A DNA stretch of 64,000 nucleotides, taken from assembly GCF_030142045.1 (NCBI RefSeq), contig NZ_CP126242.1, forward strand, positions 1,364,001-1,428,000. The letters are read 5' to 3'. The DNA is from Arthrobacter sp. zg-Y919. GTDB lineage: Bacteria; Actinomycetota; Actinomycetes; Actinomycetales; Micrococcaceae. The position numbers and the translations under genes were made by a program. Below the pieces are notes generated by a model, which had not been told where the DNA came from, did not search any database, and saw only the letters and a list, made by a program, of their open reading frames with translations. This document shows positions 39,324-48,811 of this stretch, in pieces. The stretch's first letter is position 1; every line of letters begins with the position of its first letter.

Positions 39324-39689
39324 TCACGGTGCCAGGTAATGGAAGTACAGGTAGGCAGCGAAGTACGAGATGCCGGCGACAAGTAAGCCAACCATAATTC
39401 CCGCTATTTCTGGGTGGAAATTCTCCGCAGTGAGAACGGTACACCAGAGGTCTGGCTGGTACGGGGCTGCATAAGGGGACCCTGGGGCTTCCGAAGCTTT
39501 TTCCCTGCACTCCGAAGCAGCGAACCCAAACGCCACACCAAAGATTCCCCCAGAAACTAGCGAAAAGAACCAGCTTCCCACTTTGTCAGCCTTCTCTTCG
39601 GACTCTTCTCGACGCTGCTTGGCCTCCCGCCGGCGCTTGGCATACTCGTCCTCAGCGGGTGCCGGATTGCTACCTACAGAATCGTTCAT
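39324..39689 (-). CDS. Hypothetical two-helix membrane protein inside the insertion
   Basis: This 121-residue protein is not recognised. It has a charged, coiled-coil-like N-terminus (KRRREAKQRREESEEKADK, residues 18-36), a hydrophobic segment near residues 40-58, a loop of about 40 residues with two cysteines, and a second hydrophobic segment near residues 95-117. The frame runs to 39812, but the ATG at 39689 is chosen: on its strand TTGTTA and CATAAT are 17 bp apart and the -10 box ends 7 bp before this ATG. The gene has visibly lower GC than its neighbours and lies between diverged direct repeats, which suggests acquisition by transfer. Confidence 0.55.
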   Translation of the reverse strand: MNDSVGSNPAPAEDEYAKRRREAKQRREESEEKADKVGSWFFSLVSGGIFGVAFGFAASECREKASEAPGSPYAAPYQPDLWCTVLTAENFHPEIAGIMVGLLVAGISYFAAYLYFHYLAP

Positions 39690-39696
39690 GGAACGG

Positions 39697-39725
39697 ATTA
39701 TGATCCTGGCTTCGCAACGTAACAA
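39697..39725 (-). promoter_or_regulatory. Promoter for the insertion-borne membrane protein
   Basis: On the minus strand TTGTTA (39720-39725) and CATAAT (39697-39702) are separated by 17 bp, and the ATG follows the -10 box after 7 bp. This is one of the better sigma-70-like matches in the window and implies a leaderless mRNA. Confidence 0.5.
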
Positions 39726-40285
39726 GAGCTCACGGTCTGGCTGGCCATAGGGGAGGGGAACTGGATGAGAACTCCAGCATCCGCCCCACTCAGTGGTACT
39801 GAACCGGAACATTGCTCATAAGGGCACCTAACGACCGACTCCGAGAGTGCCGCAGCAATACCCTCGAGCTGATGAATATTCCAATCGGCTATCTGATCCA
39901 TCTACACAAGGATTTAGACCCCGAAAACGACGTATAGAACTGTCACCCTCCCAACCGCATGGCAGAAGCCCCACGGGCCACACAAGCGGCTCGGGAGCAG
40001 TTAGAAGACCGTATGTCGCCTGCTTCTCGGACAAAGCAGCTGAAGGGCTGGCAGCAGGTAAAGGAAGAACCGCGCTAGGCACGCCTCGACAGTATTTCTT
40101 CTTCTGCAGGTGAGATTCAGCCCGATGTGTTGCACGCAATGGGGGCAACTTTGGGGCTTTGCGGAGGGCTCCACCTGCCCACAATGGGCACCCACATCTC
40201 TACAAGTGCGGCGAGGTGAACGAATTTCCGGGAGAGTCCCTCAACTACATTCCGCAAAGAACCGCGAGACCAGCGGTCAGTTTCC
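39726..40285. other. Low-GC gene-poor segment of the insertion
   Basis: No convincing coding region is seen. Several open frames on both strands overlap, none with recognisable motifs or good starts. A short plus-strand stretch from 40125 translates as MCCTQWGQLWGFAEGSTCPQW, written here as two halves: CTQWGQ and CPQW resemble a zinc ribbon (CxxCG...CPxC) in which the second cysteine of each pair has become Trp. It may be a decayed gene. Confidence 0.35.
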
Positions 40286-40472
40286 GTGCACCGTTTCGGC
40301 AACGCCGGAAGCCGAGCGGCTTGCGGGAATTATCCGTGCTGCCGCACCAGGTAGAAGTCCTCATTTGCCGCTGCCTGCCGTCCTGGCCGCACATGTGGGT
40401 CTGGGTGTGCTGGCGGTAGCGGTTGCCGGCGAGGAAAGCGGTCCTGCGGCGTCTAAAGGCACGGCGGAATAA
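40286..40472 (+). pseudogene. Frameshifted 3' fragment of degV
   Basis: The translation EAERLAGIIRAAAP corresponds to EAERLAGVIGAAAP of the intact DegV protein. A small deletion at about 40350 (CCAGGTAG for CCCGAGGTGG) then shifts frame; the original frame resumes as LPAVLAAHVGLGVLAVAVAG and ends with GTAE, as in the real gene. No start codon or upstream part of degV is present. Confidence 0.85.
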
Positions 40473-40805
40473 AGCTGCCGCTGGTGATAGCCGCCTGCGG
40501 GGTCTGGCTCCGCAGATGACCATCGCCTACGGAGCCTGGCTCGGGCGGCAACGAAATTTCCACGCTCGCAGAGCTCGCGGGAAATATTAAAGCCGCCTGC
40601 GCCAGGCCCCTACGGCTTGCGTCTCACTGTTGGCTTCGGCGGTTTCGCCTTGGCCCGTCTTCCCCTCAAATGGTCCTGTTCTGAGGGCGTCTTCTCCTCA
40701 ACAATGAAGCGCCAGGCAGCGGGCCGCCGGTTCGCGTCCACCTGGAGCGGGCGACGCGGAGGATCGGATAGACCACGGCAGCTAGTTTTACCCGATGGCA
40801 CAGCA
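40286..40805 (+). repeat. Direct repeat copy 2 (remnant of degV end to true comEA start)
   Basis: This is the counterpart of 38765-39141. It contains a broken copy of the degV 3' end, a longer spacer and the functional comEA start. Shared blocks include GAAGCCGAGCGGCTTGCGGG, GCACATGTGGGTCTGGG, CGGTAGCGGTTGCCGGCGAG and CGGCAACGAAATTTCCACGC. Confidence 0.85.
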
Positions 40806-41607
40806 CCGTTGGGACACCGCCCCCGGCACTGCGCGGGACCCTGCACTCGACGGCATCGAAGACCGGAACGGCCGGGGACGCCGGTGGGCGTTTTCCCTTC
40901 CCGCAGCCGTCCTGGCCGTGTGCCTGCTGCTGGGGTGCGGGGCAGCGGCATTGCTGCTTCGGGACCGGGATCCGGTGCCGGTGGCCACGGTGGATCTGCC
41001 GACGGCCGGCGGTCCTTCGGCATCGGTTTCAGCGGCGGATCCAACGAACGCGGAATCCGGTTTGGAAGCGGGTGAACCAACTGCCGCCGTCCCGTCCGCC
41101 GCGGCGGGACCGACGGGCAGCCCTGCCGCAGGGGTGGTGGTGCATGTGGCTGGGGCCGTGCATCGTCCCGGAGTGGTGACGTTGAAGCCAGGAAGCAGGA
41201 TCGTTGACGCGGTTGACGCCGCAGGGGGCACAGTGGCCGACGCGGACCTGTCAGCGATCAATCTGGCGGCGGTGGTTGAAGACGGAGTGATGGTGTTCGT
41301 TCCCCGGGTCGGAGAGGAGGCGCCGGTCGCCGGAACCGGCAGCACGGGCGGCAACGCACCCGGCGGCAGTGCAGGAGGAAGCAGTGCAGGGGGCGGCGGA
41401 CCCGGCGCAGCCCCGGTCAGCATCAACGTGAACACTGCGGACTCGGTCCAGCTTCAGACGTTGCCGAGGGTCGGGCCGGTATTGGCCGAGCGGATTATTG
41501 CCTGGCGGACCGATCACGGAAAATTCCTGCGTCCGGAGGATCTAGACGCAGTGCCCGGCATCGGCGAGGCAATGATGGCGGCCCTCCTTCCCCTGGTGAC
41601 GGTCTAG
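40795..41607 (+). CDS. comEA: ComEA-family DNA-binding competence protein
   Basis: This 270-residue protein has a short cytoplasmic N-terminus, one membrane anchor (about residues 34-54), an SLBB/ligand-binding-like domain near residues 110-165 (VVVHVAGAVHRPGVVTL), a flexible Gly-Ser-rich linker, and a C-terminal helix-hairpin-helix pair (SINVNTADSVQLQTLPRVGP and LDAVPGIGEAMM). ComEA binds incoming DNA outside the membrane during uptake. comEC follows 8 bp later. The ATG lies at the end of the second direct repeat; no clear Shine-Dalgarno is seen. Confidence 0.93.
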   Translation: MAQHRWDTAPGTARDPALDGIEDRNGRGRRWAFSLPAAVLAVCLLLGCGAAALLLRDRDPVPVATVDLPTAGGPSASVSAADPTNAESGLEAGEPTAAVPSAAAGPTGSPAAGVVVHVAGAVHRPGVVTLKPGSRIVDAVDAAGGTVADADLSAINLAAVVEDGVMVFVPRVGEEAPVAGTGSTGGNAPGGSAGGSSAGGGGPGAAPVSINVNTADSVQLQTLPRVGPVLAERIIAWRTDHGKFLRPEDLDAVPGIGEAMMAALLPLVTV

Positions 41608-41615
41608 GCATCCGG

Positions 41616-44315
41616 GTGGCCAACCGGGACGGCAGCAGATGGTCCAGGTATGTGACCGCAGCGCTCACTCCAGAAGCGGAGCCCTCCGCTCCACCCGGAA
41701 CCGTGCCGGTGGAAGCGGACAGGGATGCTGCCATCAGGACGGGCAGGGCACCATCCCGCCTCACCACTAAGGCGCGGGAGGCATGGCACAGCGGGGAAAC
41801 GGCAGAGCTGCCGGAGCCCCTCCGGGAGCTGCGGCTGTTGCCGGCCGCGGCAGCGGTATGGGCGGCAGCGTTCGTTGCCGTCCGGTTACCCCCGTCAGGG
41901 GGTACGGTGCTGGCCGGGTCGGCTGCTGTGCTGGCGGCGCTGCTGCTCCTGTTGGCTGCACGGGGCGGCCCAACGAGCCGGGCGCGGGCCTCCGCCTTCC
42001 TCCGGGCCTCAGCGTTCCTCCGGGGCGCCGCGGTTCCGGCCGCGGCGGCAGCCCTGGTCTGCGCCGGCGCTGCCGCAAGCTTGGCGGTGCGCACCGGCGG
42101 TCCCATCTCCGGTCTCATTGCCGAAGAGGCTGCGGTGACCGCGCAGTTGCGTGCGGCATCGGACGCCCGTCCGGCGGCGGCGGACCGGTTCACCGGCCGT
42201 CCACGGTATCTCATCGATGCCGTGGCAGCGTCGGGGACCGCAGATGGCCAGCGGTTCGGGACATCGGCTACGCTCCTGGTGGTCGGCGGGGAGGACTATG
42301 CCCGGATCCGGCTGGGGGACCGGTTCACCAGTGTGGGATCCCTGCAGCCGCTCCCGGCGGGGGACCGGAACCTTGCCCTGCTGCGGGCTGCTGCACCTCC
42401 CGCCGTCACCGCCGCAGGAGGATGGTACGCGGTTACTGCGGACCTCCGCACCTCGTTCGTGGAGGCGGCAGAGGAGCATGGCGCAGACGTGGACGGGCTG
42501 CTTCCCGGGATGGTGCTGGGCGACCGCGGGAACTTGGATGCCGGTCTGGAGCAGGCCCTGAAGAATACGGGCCTGACCCATCTGACGGCTGTATCAGGCA
42601 CCAACTGCAGTTATCTGCTGGCCTTCCTCTTCCTGGCGGCGAGGTCCCTGCGGATCCCGCGGGCCGCCGGGGTTCTGCTGGCATTGGCCGGCCTGGCCGC
42701 GTTTGTCCTCCTGGTCCGTCCGGACCCTAGCGTGCTTCGCGCAGCAGTGATGGGCGGACTGGGGACCCTCGCGGTGCTCAGCGGGCGGGGGCGTCTTTCC
42801 GCTGCCTTACTGTTCCTGTCGATCACGGTGCTGCTGTGTGTGGACCCGTGGTTGTGCGGAAGCTACGCGTTTATGCTCTCGGTCTGCGCCACCCTTGGAT
42901 TGGTGGTTCTGGGGCCGCACCTGGTGCGGGTGCTGTCCATCCGTCTGCCGCGCTGGGCCGCAGCTGCCCTGGCCATACCCGTGGCAGCACAGCTGTTCTG
43001 TGCGCCGGTGCTGGTGCTCCTGCAGCCCCAGCTGCCGGTGTACTCAGTTCCGGCCAACCTCGTTGCGGCTCCCGTCGTGCCGGTCGTCACCGTGGCGGGA
43101 ATGTTTGCGGTCGTTTTCGCCGGCATAATCCCGGTACTGGCCCCGCCACCCCTGTTGCTTGCAGGCGTGGGTGCAGAGTGGGTGGCCGGAACGGCGCGCT
43201 TCTTCGAATCCGCTCCCGGAGCGCTGGCGGCGTGGCCGGAGGGAACTCCCGGCGTGGCGCTGATGGTGGTTGCCGCGGCAGGGACAGCCATCGGAATCCT
43301 CGACCTGTCGCGGCGCGGCGTCGGCGACAGCCGGTTTCCGCCCGGGGCAGGCCGGGGGAGGTCCCGGCGGCGGGCAACCAACCCGGGGTCCGGCTTCGCA
43401 GACCGGTCCGGCATCCGCCGACGGACCTGGCTGGTGTCGGGGGCCGTCGCCTCACTGGTAGTGCCCGGCGGCGCGGTGCTTGCTGCCCGGAGCCTGCAGG
43501 GGGAAACAGGGCCGGCATCGGACTGGGTGCTTGCTGCCTGCGATGTCGGGCAGGGGGACGGGCTCGCTGTCCGTACGGGACCGGACAGGGCCGTGGTGAT
43601 CGACGCCGGAGGAGAACCTGCGCCCATGGATGTCTGCCTGGACCGGCTGGGAGTGCGGACCGTGGAGCTTCTTGTCTTCACGCATGCGCATCTGGACCAC
43701 TACGGCGGTGCCGGCGGTGTACTCGACGGACGGTCCATCGTGCAGATCGGCTATTCGACCGCTGGCCCGGAACTGCCGGACGAACTGACCGGAGTGCTGG
43801 ATGGGTCCGGCGCGCCACGGACAAAGCTGACCGCGGGAATGGCAGGAACGGCCGGCAACGTGCGGTGGGACGTCCTCTGGCCTCCGCCAGGGCCTGACAC
43901 TGTCGGGCCCGCAGGCGGAGACGGGGAAGAGAACAACGCCAGTTCCATCCTGCTGCTCACCGTAGAGGCACCGGAACAGCGGGAGCGGCCGCTGCGGATA
44001 CTGTTCACCGGCGATGCCGAGGAGGACGCCGCCGCAGCGGTTCTCGCAACCCACCCGGATCTCCATGCCGGCGTCGATGTGTTGAAGGTTGCCCATCATG
44101 GTGCCCGCAACGGTGGGGACGGCTGGCTCCGGTCCGTCAGGCCATCCCTGGCCCTGATATCGGTGGGAGCGGACAACGACTACGGCCATCCTGCACCGGA
44201 AGTCCTGGCCGGCCTCCAAGCCGCCGGGACAGCGGTGGCACGGACAGACCGGGACGGAACGGTCCTGGTGGCACGCGTTGACAACACACTTGTGGTCCGC
44301 GGCCTGCCGCCGTAG
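41616..44315 (+). CDS. comEC: ComEC/Rec2-family DNA uptake channel
   Basis: This 899-residue protein has N-terminal membrane segments, a competence domain in the middle (residues about 290-560, with GLTHLTAVSGTNCSYLLAF) and a C-terminal metallo-beta-lactamase domain beginning near residue 645 (ACDVGQGDG), with metal ligands in THAHLDHYGG near residue 688, GDAEEDA near residue 801 and VAHHGARNG near residue 826. The family forms the inner-membrane DNA channel of transformation. An ASAFLRASAFLR duplication is present near residue 127. The GTG start is 8 bp after comEA. Confidence 0.93.
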   Translation: MANRDGSRWSRYVTAALTPEAEPSAPPGTVPVEADRDAAIRTGRAPSRLTTKAREAWHSGETAELPEPLRELRLLPAAAAVWAAAFVAVRLPPSGGTVLAGSAAVLAALLLLLAARGGPTSRARASAFLRASAFLRGAAVPAAAAALVCAGAAASLAVRTGGPISGLIAEEAAVTAQLRAASDARPAAADRFTGRPRYLIDAVAASGTADGQRFGTSATLLVVGGEDYARIRLGDRFTSVGSLQPLPAGDRNLALLRAAAPPAVTAAGGWYAVTADLRTSFVEAAEEHGADVDGLLPGMVLGDRGNLDAGLEQALKNTGLTHLTAVSGTNCSYLLAFLFLAARSLRIPRAAGVLLALAGLAAFVLLVRPDPSVLRAAVMGGLGTLAVLSGRGRLSAALLFLSITVLLCVDPWLCGSYAFMLSVCATLGLVVLGPHLVRVLSIRLPRWAAAALAIPVAAQLFCAPVLVLLQPQLPVYSVPANLVAAPVVPVVTVAGMFAVVFAGIIPVLAPPPLLLAGVGAEWVAGTARFFESAPGALAAWPEGTPGVALMVVAAAGTAIGILDLSRRGVGDSRFPPGAGRGRSRRRATNPGSGFADRSGIRRRTWLVSGAVASLVVPGGAVLAARSLQGETGPASDWVLAACDVGQGDGLAVRTGPDRAVVIDAGGEPAPMDVCLDRLGVRTVELLVFTHAHLDHYGGAGGVLDGRSIVQIGYSTAGPELPDELTGVLDGSGAPRTKLTAGMAGTAGNVRWDVLWPPPGPDTVGPAGGDGEENNASSILLLTVEAPEQRERPLRILFTGDAEEDAAAAVLATHPDLHAGVDVLKVAHHGARNGGDGWLRSVRPSLALISVGADNDYGHPAPEVLAGLQAAGTAVARTDRDGTVLVARVDNTLVVRGLPP

Positions 44316-44507
44316 CGCGGGTGGTATGGCAGTCGGTAATCGGTGGACAGGGGGACGGACCCAGTCCGAGCCGCGCCAAAATTGGCCGCCGCCGAGGACC
44401 GTGGCAATCTTGGAGGGAAGCCCTCCGCATTGCGGCGGCGTTTCGAATCATTAACCCCGGCGGGACCGTACACATGGACCCGCCACACTAGCCCAGGAGC
44501 GCCTGCT

Positions 44508-45542
44508 GTGAATCCGGCCGTCCCATCCAAACGCAGCTCCGGCGGCAAGCCCTCCCCAAAGTCCTCGGCGACGGTCTCCTGGCGTGAGGTCGAACCTGCC
44601 CCCGTGGTGCTGCTGGCAGGTCCGGAGGATTATCTGGCGTCCCGGGCGAGGGACCGGCTGCGGGGATTGCTGCGGGAGAAGCAGCCCGACACGGAGCTGG
44701 TGCACTTCGACGCCGCCACCTACGTCTCCGGTGAACTCACCCTGCAGTCGAGCCCCTCGCTGTTCGGCGAAGCCAAACTCATCGAGGCCGTGAACCTGGC
44801 ATCCATGAACGAGGATTTCCTGACCGAGACCCTGGCCTATTTGAAGGATCCTTCCCCGGACGGGGTACTGGTGCTGCACCATGCCGGCGGTAACCGCGGT
44901 AAAAAGCTGCTGGATGCGGTCAAAGCTGCCGGTGCGCCCGTCGTCGAGTGCCAGCCCTTCAAGAAAGACGCCGAAAAACTCGATTTCGTGGCCTCGGAAT
45001 TCCGTTCCGCCCGTCGCCGGGTCGAGCCTTCCGCAGCGCGGGCGCTGGTCAACGCCGTCGGTTCCAGCCTTTCCGAGCTGGCAGCCGCCTGCCAGCAGCT
45101 GATCAGCGATTCCACCGGGGAAGTCACCGAGGAACTGGTGGAGCGTTATTACGGCGGACGGGTCGAAGCCACCGCGTTCAAGGTCGCCGACGCAGCCCTC
45201 GCCGGGCGTGCCGCGCAGGCACTCTCGATGCTTCGGCATGCCCTCGACACCGGAGTGGATCCGGTTCCGCTGGTCGCTGCCCTGGCCATGAAGGTGCGGG
45301 CGGTGGCGCGCGTGGCGAACCTACGCGGATCCTCCGCCTCGATGGCCAAGGACCTGTCCATGGCTCCGTGGCAGGTCGACCAGGCCCGGCGGGATGCGCA
45401 GCGGTTTTCTTCGGAGTCGCTGATTGAAGCGGTTCAGGCCCTCGCTGAGGCCGACGCCCAGGTCAAGGGCGCCGGCCGGGACCCGGTCTACGCCGTGGAG
45501 CGGGCCGTCACCGTCATCGCCCTGGCAGCATCCGGACGGTAA
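44508..45542 (+). CDS. holA: DNA polymerase III delta subunit
   Basis: This 344-residue clamp-loader subunit opens the beta clamp during replication. The AAA+-like fold is recognisable from APVVLLAGPEDYLASRARD near residue 30, VLVLHHAGGNRGKKLL near residue 120 and the C-terminal collar region with DPVPLVAALAMKVRAVARV near residue 250. The start is GTG 44508 with AGGAG 9 bp upstream; the open frame reaches 44343 but without conserved residues. The comEA-comEC-holA-rpsT order is common in actinobacteria. Confidence 0.9.
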   Translation: MNPAVPSKRSSGGKPSPKSSATVSWREVEPAPVVLLAGPEDYLASRARDRLRGLLREKQPDTELVHFDAATYVSGELTLQSSPSLFGEAKLIEAVNLASMNEDFLTETLAYLKDPSPDGVLVLHHAGGNRGKKLLDAVKAAGAPVVECQPFKKDAEKLDFVASEFRSARRRVEPSAARALVNAVGSSLSELAAACQQLISDSTGEVTEELVERYYGGRVEATAFKVADAALAGRAAQALSMLRHALDTGVDPVPLVAALAMKVRAVARVANLRGSSASMAKDLSMAPWQVDQARRDAQRFSSESLIEAVQALAEADAQVKGAGRDPVYAVERAVTVIALAASGR

Positions 45543-45675
45543 GCGGGAGGTTTCCGCCCCGGGCCCGACCCGGGCGGCTTGCCGGGCAGTAGGCGGGCGG
45601 GCCTGGTGCTTGGCGGGTCCGGGCCCGGCCCGGGGTCCGGCGGAGTCCGCCGTCACACTAACCGCTTAAAACAAA

Positions 45676-45705
45676 GCGCGGCCGGTCCCGAAGGACCGGC
45701 CGCGC
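45676..45705 (-). terminator. Terminator of rpsT
   Basis: A 13-bp perfect stem GCGCGGCCGGTCC / GGACCGGCCGCGC with loop CGAA is followed, on the minus strand, by TTTGTTTTAAG. The T-rich tail is on the rpsT side; on the plus strand it may still slow transcription from holA. Confidence 0.85.
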
Positions 45706-45731
45706 CGGATAAATCTGAGGGGGGCGGCTGC

Positions 45732-45992
45732 TTAGAGCGCGCTGACCTTCTTGGAGATGGCCGACTTGCGGTTTGCAGCGTTGTTCTTGTGGATAACGCC
45801 CTTGCTGACGGCCTTGTCCAGCTTGCGGCTGGCGGTCTTCAGCGCTTCTGCTGCTGCGTCCTTGTCGCTGGCCTTGACAGCTACATCAACCTTGTTGATG
45901 ACGGTCTTCAGCTCGGACTTCACCGAGTTGTTACGCTGACGCGCCTTCTCGTTAGTGAGGATGCGCTTCTTCTGGGACTTAATATTGGCCAC
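45732..45992 (-). CDS. rpsT: 30S ribosomal protein S20
   Basis: This 86-residue basic protein binds 16S rRNA. The sequence [20 protein letters not shown] and the [16 protein letters not shown] end are diagnostic. The start is GTG, with an AAAGAGAG ribosome site. It faces holA and is separated from it by the hairpin terminator. A promoter is probably in the 170-bp AT-richer gap (45993-46165). Confidence 0.97.
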   Translation of the reverse strand: MANIKSQKKRILTNEKARQRNNSVKSELKTVINKVDVAVKASDKDAAAEALKTASRKLDKAVSKGVIHKNNAANRKSAISKKVSAL

Positions 45993-46165
45993 TTATAAAC
46001 TCTCTTTGTATTGCGGACTTGGTCGGTGAGGGTATTTCAGCCCAGACATTGACTGAGCGGCGTGGGGATACCGTAATGGCGCCTGAACCAAAGTGCCCGT
46101 CGACCTGCGCGGACACACAGCAATAAATGTTAGCAGAGTTTGGGCGCCGGTAACGAAAACGGTGC

Positions 46166-46771
46166 TCAGCGCGCCGGACGCATGACCGCCAAGCGGCGGA
46201 CAACCGTCTGGAAAACGTTCCTGTCCATTATCGCACCTTCCCGGCGCACGCCGTCCGGGTCGAGCTGCAGCACCCGGTCCAGCCTTACCTCGCTGGGGCG
46301 CCCTTTACTATCCCAGGAACCGGTACCCACGTCGAGATAGCGCGGGTCGGAGCTGCCGGGTGAATTCCGGTCGCGGCTGGTCATCATCAGGGCCAGCAGA
46401 TACCCACCGCTGCGTCCGATCAGCAGGACGGGGCGGTCCTTGCCCTGGGTAGGGTCCTCCTCATACGGCACCCAGGCCCAGACAACCTCGCCGGGGTCCG
46501 GATCGCCGTCGGGCTGCGGGGCATACACCGGGTTCACCGGCCCCCGGTAGTCACCGGCGTAACGGGGGGAAGCGGAGGAAGGCGTCGGTGCCCGCCCGGC
46601 CGGTGCGGAACGCGTTCGTGCAGGGGGCGGCGACGGCCTGGTTCCGGGGGAGGGGGAAGGTGTGCCGCTGCGACCGGTGGTGGTGGGGGAGCCGGATGCG
46701 GAGCCGGCCGAACGCAGCAGGCGGACCGCGGAGCGGGCGAAGGAGGCAAAGGAACGGGCGTTAAAGGGCAT
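46166..46771 (-). CDS. PemK/MazF-like protein with long disordered N-terminus
   Basis: This 201-residue protein has a C-terminal PemK/MazF-like domain from about residue 90 ([22 protein letters not shown], shown here as [13 protein letters not shown] then [11 protein letters not shown]), with a TSRDRN segment and a C-terminal [14 protein letters not shown] helix. MazF toxins are mRNA-cutting endoribonucleases, but an 85-residue Ser/Pro/Thr/Arg-rich N-terminus is not usual and no antitoxin gene adjoins it. It could therefore be a non-toxic housekeeping relative. A perfect palindrome lies just upstream of the ATG. Confidence 0.72.
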   Translation of the reverse strand: MPFNARSFASFARSAVRLLRSAGSASGSPTTTGRSGTPSPSPGTRPSPPPARTRSAPAGRAPTPSSASPRYAGDYRGPVNPVYAPQPDGDPDPGEVVWAWVPYEEDPTQGKDRPVLLIGRSGGYLLALMMTSRDRNSPGSSDPRYLDVGTGSWDSKGRPSEVRLDRVLQLDPDGVRREGAIMDRNVFQTVVRRLAVMRPAR

Positions 46772-46772
46772 G

Positions 46773-46786
46773 GCATAACGTTATGC
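46773..46786. promoter_or_regulatory. 14-bp perfect palindrome at the start of the PemK-like gene
   Basis: GCATAACGTTATGC is a perfect inverted repeat ending one base from the start codon (46771 on the minus strand). Read on that strand it includes TAACGT, a TANNNT -10 box 6 bp before the ATG, with TTGGAG 15 bp further up. It could be an operator over a leaderless promoter. Confidence 0.45.
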
Positions 46787-46957
46787 TCCCGGCGCCAGCT
46801 CCAAGGGTGTGTTTCCGGTTCCTGTTGCGGGAGGCAAACGTGGGAGACTGTTAACTCAAGAGAACACCTACCAGACCCGCCAGGACTTTGCCTCCGGATA
46901 CCCGCGCGCACCGCGTACCGTCCGGCTCGTCCCGGAAACAGTAAAGGAACCGCCACA

Positions 46958-48811
46958 GTGTCACCCATGGCCCGCTTCTCGCCGGTGCCTGCCGCGACGG
47001 ATCCGGCGATCATCAGAAACTTCTGCATCATCGCCCACATCGACCACGGCAAGTCCACCCTGGCCGACCGCATGCTCCAGTCCACCGGAGTGGTTGAGCA
47101 CCGGAACATGAAGGCCCAGTACCTGGACCGGATGGATATTGAGCGCGAACGCGGCATCACCATCAAGTCCCAGGCCGTGCGTATGCCGTGGGAGCTCGAC
47201 GGCGAGTCCTACGCCCTGAACATGATCGATACCCCGGGCCACGTGGACTTCACCTACGAGGTGTCCCGGTCCCTCGCGGCCTGCGAAGGCGCAGTGCTGC
47301 TGGTGGATGCCGCCCAGGGCATTGAGGCGCAGACCCTGGCGAACCTGTACCTGGCGATGGAAAACGACCTCACCATCATTCCGGTCCTGAACAAGATTGA
47401 CCTCCCGGCCGCGCAGCCGGAGAAGTACGCCGAGGAACTGGCGAAGCTGATCGGCGGCGATCCGGAGGACGTGCTGAGGGTCTCCGGTAAGACCGGCGTC
47501 GGCGTTGAAGCCCTGCTGGACCAGATTGTCCGTGAGATTCCGGCACCGGTGGGCGATCCCAACGCCCCCGCCCGGGCCATGATCTTTGACTCCGTCTATG
47601 ACACCTACCGCGGCGTCGTTACCTATGTCCGCGTGGTGGACGGTTCGCTGTCCCCGCGCGAACGCATCCAGATGATGTCCACCCGCGCCAGCCATGAACT
47701 CCTGGAAATCGGTGTCAGCTCCCCGGAGCCGACTCCGTCTAAGGGCCTTGGCGTGGGCGAGGTGGGTTACCTCATCACCGGTGTGAAGGACGTGCGCCTG
47801 TCCAAGGTGGGCGACACCGTCACCAACCTCGCCAAGCCGGCCGCGAAATCGCTCGAAGGCTACGCCGATCCCAAACCCATGGTCTTCTCCGGGCTGTACC
47901 CCATCGACGGCGCCGACTACCCGGTGCTGCGCGACGCGCTGGAAAAACTGATGCTTAATGATGCCGCGCTGGTGTATGAACCCGAGACGTCCGCGGCGCT
48001 GGGCTTCGGCTTCCGGGTGGGCTTCCTGGGCCTGCTGCACCTGGAAATCACCCGTGAACGGCTCGAGCGTGAGTACAACCTGGACCTGATCTCCACCGCG
48101 CCCAATGTGGAGTACGAGGTGACGCTGGAGGACAAGAAGGTGGTCACGGTGACCAACCCCAGCGAGTACCCCGAAGGCAAAATCAACGAGGTCCGCGAGC
48201 CGATGGTTGCCGCTACGATCCTGGCGCCGAGCGAATTTGTCGGCGCGATCATGGAGCTGTGCCAGACCCGCCGCGGCGTCCTGGGAGGGATGGACTATCT
48301 CTCCGAGGACCGGGTGGAAATCCGGTACCGCCTGCCGCTGGCCGAGATCGTTTTCGACTTCTTCGACGTCCTCAAGTCCAAGACCCGCGGCTATGCCTCA
48401 CTGGACTGGAAGGCCGACGGCGAACAGGTCGCCGACCTGGTCAAGGTGGACATCCTGCTCCAGGGTGAACAGGTGGACGCGTTCAGCTCCATCACGCACA
48501 GGGACAAGGCATACTCCTACGGCGTGATGATGACGGGCAAGCTGCGCGAACTGATTCCGCGCCAGCAGTTCGAGGTGCCCATCCAGGCGGCCATCGGCTC
48601 CCGGATCATCGCCCGCGAATCCATCCGCGCCATCCGCAAGGACGTGCTGGCCAAGTGCTACGGCGGCGACATCAGCCGTAAGCGCAAGCTGCTGGAAAAG
48701 CAGAAGGAAGGCAAGAAGCGGATGAAGATGGTCGGCCGTGTGGAGGTTCCCCAGGAAGCCTTCGTGGCAGCGCTTTCCTCCGACGAATCCAAGGACAAAT
48801 CCAAGAAGTGA
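46958..48811 (+). CDS. lepA: Elongation factor 4 (LepA)
   Basis: This 617-residue translational GTPase back-translocates stalled ribosomes. G motifs: [10 protein letters not shown] near residue 27, RGITIKSQ near residue 67, DTPGHVDF near residue 90 and NKID near residue 145. The C-terminal LepA-specific domain begins near residue 495 and ends with a lysine-rich tail. The start is GTG 46958 with AAGGA upstream; ATG 46967 is an alternative. The stop overlaps the hemW start (GTGA). Confidence 0.96.
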   Translation: MSPMARFSPVPAATDPAIIRNFCIIAHIDHGKSTLADRMLQSTGVVEHRNMKAQYLDRMDIERERGITIKSQAVRMPWELDGESYALNMIDTPGHVDFTYEVSRSLAACEGAVLLVDAAQGIEAQTLANLYLAMENDLTIIPVLNKIDLPAAQPEKYAEELAKLIGGDPEDVLRVSGKTGVGVEALLDQIVREIPAPVGDPNAPARAMIFDSVYDTYRGVVTYVRVVDGSLSPRERIQMMSTRASHELLEIGVSSPEPTPSKGLGVGEVGYLITGVKDVRLSKVGDTVTNLAKPAAKSLEGYADPKPMVFSGLYPIDGADYPVLRDALEKLMLNDAALVYEPETSAALGFGFRVGFLGLLHLEITRERLEREYNLDLISTAPNVEYEVTLEDKKVVTVTNPSEYPEGKINEVREPMVAATILAPSEFVGAIMELCQTRRGVLGGMDYLSEDRVEIRYRLPLAEIVFDFFDVLKSKTRGYASLDWKADGEQVADLVKVDILLQGEQVDAFSSITHRDKAYSYGVMMTGKLRELIPRQQFEVPIQAAIGSRIIARESIRAIRKDVLAKCYGGDISRKRKLLEKQKEGKKRMKMVGRVEVPQEAFVAALSSDESKDKSKK

